From assembly GCA_018398765.1 (NCBI GenBank), contig JAHBMJ010002406.1:1-17500 (forward strand): a DNA stretch of 17,500 bases. Reading direction: 5' to 3'. The position numbers were made by a program, and so were the translations under genes. The notes below the pieces were generated by a model. The model saw only the letters and a list, made by a program, of their open reading frames with translations, made no database searches and was not told the DNA's origin. Positions 16,241-17,500 of this stretch are shown one piece after another (within the stretch, counting starts at the first letter, position 1; every line of letters starts with the position of its first letter). The stretch comes from Chromera velia (taxonomy: Eukaryota; Sar; Chromeraceae).

Positions 16241-17452
16241 CCTCTATTCACACTGCATGAAGGAATTCTTCTTCATCTTTTGCCTCCACTAAATCGACAC
16301 GGGAAAGGCGTGCGTTTTCTTCTTGCCGTACCAAAAAGCATGAGAAAAAAAATTTTTCATGAACACCATGAGGAGTATTTGAGTGGGCACTGCGGAATAC
16401 ATAGGTGCCTTCAGTCAATCTCGCAGTACTACTACTGGCTCATACTCACCGCTGATGTTAAATAGCACATTAAGACCTGCAGACAGTGTCAGGAAAGAAA
16501 AAAGAGAAAGCAGAAGGAAGATTTTCTTATCCAATCATTCACAGATGTTGAACCCATATCGTCCTGGGCTCTAGATGCCTGTGGTCCTTTTCCAGTCTCA
16601 GAGGAAGGATATCGTTTCTGCTTGACTTTTATGAATATATCGTCTTGTTACATTGAAGCTGTTGCCATAAAAGATCTGAAAGCGGAAACGATAGCACAAA
16701 AGATCATAGAGGTGCTATTTTATAGATACGGAAGACCGGTGCGGCTCTTGAGTGATCAAGGATCAAGCATGCTGGCACCAATCGTTCGGGCAGTGAATGA
16801 TTTGGTAGGGATGGAAAGGGTCACAACAACCGCTTATCACCCTCAAACAAACGGAAGGCTTGAAAGAATGCATGCAAATTTGAAAAGAGTCTTAAGCTGG
16901 TACGCAGAACAGAACCATAAAAATTGGCCATCCTTCGTTCCTTTCACTGTCTTTTCCCATAACTCTACCATCCATACGGCCATAGGGATGTCTCTTTTCC
17001 ATGTTTTGTACGGAAGAGAACCTCTGCATCCGTTGCGTTACCTCATTACCCTGGAAGAAGCGGGAGGCCCAGTCTTTCTCCCCGATTATGTTGAGCTTCT
17101 CACTGACCTTTGGGAAGACGATGCAGAGATCCGGGGCCTGTATGAATAAGCAGCAGAACAGTGCACACGTCGACTATTAAAAAAAAATCCCAGTAAGATC
17201 TTGCAATACAAAGAAGGGCAGTATGTGTGGTTGGATGAACCACAACCGAAAAAAGGAACGAGTAAAGCATTCGCTCTTGCCTACAACGGGCCTTTCTTGA
17301 TCACTGAAGTACGACCAAACAGAACAGTAGTCATCAGGAGGCCTGGATACCAAAGCAGTCAAACAGTAAATAGAGATAGGATTAAGCCTTACTTCAGTAG
17401 AGACTATGTAGAAAGCGAAAACAAGTACCAAGAGACCCTGAAAAAACTATAA
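16241..17452 (+). pseudogene. Integrase and GPF/Y module of element B pol
   Basis: The zinc finger keeps all ligands: His at 16364-16369 (with another at 16358-16360), His 16388-16390, Cys 16478-16480 and Cys 16487-16489, although TAG 16463 lies within it. The catalytic triad is Asp 16574-16576 (LDACGPFP), Asp 16754-16756 (LLSDQGSSM) and Glu 16862-16864 (NGRLERMH), spaced D35E as in element A. TAA 17147 follows GLYE and faces Gln in element A (YVQAAEQ). The GPF/Y module is complete: YNGPFLITEV...VNRDRIKPY. The frame reaches TAA 17450 and then reopens to the window edge. Confidence 0.92.
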
Positions 17453-17500
17453 AAAGACTACCAGGGAGAATTGGGCACTCAAGGGGAAAACCAGGAGAAA
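17453..17500 (+). other. Open continuation of element B pol frame to window edge
   Basis: After TAA 17450 the same frame has no stop for the remaining 16 codons and keeps the charged, Gln/Glu-rich character of the spacer that separates GPF/Y and chromodomain in element A. This suggests that pol, and possibly a chromodomain, continues beyond the window. Confidence 0.35.

Larger units (their letters stand above)
10409..17500 (+). mobile_element. Element B: degenerate Ty3/gypsy LTR retrotransposon, 3' end outside window
   Basis: The domain order gag, protease, RT, RNase H, integrase, GPF/Y module matches element A, but proteins and DNA are clearly diverged and base composition is more AT-rich. 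Gag is read in one frame (11440-13395) and pol in the next (13370-17452). Eleven stops interrupt the frames: 11842, 12502, 13153, 13598, 13847, 14159, 14600, 14786, 15164, 16463 and 17147. After the TAA at 17450 the pol frame is open again to the window end, so a chromodomain may follow beyond 17500. The 3' LTR is not in the window. Confidence 0.9.

Noticed and set aside
687-17452. TAA/TAG reassigned to Gln as the full explanation of the broken frames
   Set aside because: Five internal TGA codons remain, and several TAR stops face Leu, Ala, Asn or Met rather than Gln in the other element. Kept only as an alternative.
1-17500. CRISPR array, tRNA, rRNA or envelope-like gene
   Set aside because: I looked for regularly spaced repeats, tRNA B-box signatures and a third open frame after integrase; none was found.

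Overview
The window is eukaryotic and consists almost entirely of transposable-element DNA. No host gene, tRNA or rRNA was recognised. It holds two related but clearly diverged Ty3/gypsy (Metaviridae) LTR retrotransposons, head-to-tail on the plus strand. Both have the order gag - protease - reverse transcriptase - RNase H - integrase - GPF/Y module, and the first also carries a chromodomain, which places it with the chromoviruses. The host cannot be fixed from sequence alone; a protist/algal or fungal genome with large repeat content is plausible. One undetermined base (8059) suggests a draft assembly.

Layout. 1-127: AT-rich flank and a short 19-nt tandem repeat. 128-471: LTR-like repeat, copy A. 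472-686: leader. 687-7616: element A, GC-rich (about 60% in sampled lines), with gag in one frame and pol in another. 7617-10408: 2.8 kb with no supportable gene, containing polypurine tracts, a duplicated ~60-bp unit and G-runs. 10409-10750: LTR-like repeat, copy B, 95.8% identical to copy A over 334 aligned bases. 10751-11439: leader of element B, containing a cryptic protein-like reading frame. 11440-17452: element B, AT-richer (about 45% GC in a sampled line), same domain order; its 3' end lies outside the window.

Both elements look dead by conventional reading: I count 21 in-frame stops (10 TAG, 6 TAA, 5 TGA) inside otherwise continuous gag and pol frames, but only one clear coding deletion plus the two gag/pol frame changes. 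The catalytic residues of RT, RNase H and integrase are nearly all still present. Several stops face a Gln in the other element, three zinc-ligand cysteines are Tyr (each explicable by TGY to TAY), and the two LTR copies differ almost only by transitions. Together these point to C-to-T/G-to-A decay favouring CpA sites (RIP-like or methylation-driven), or less likely to stop-codon reassignment. That pattern, and an LTR-like repeat shared by two strongly diverged elements, are the most interesting features here.
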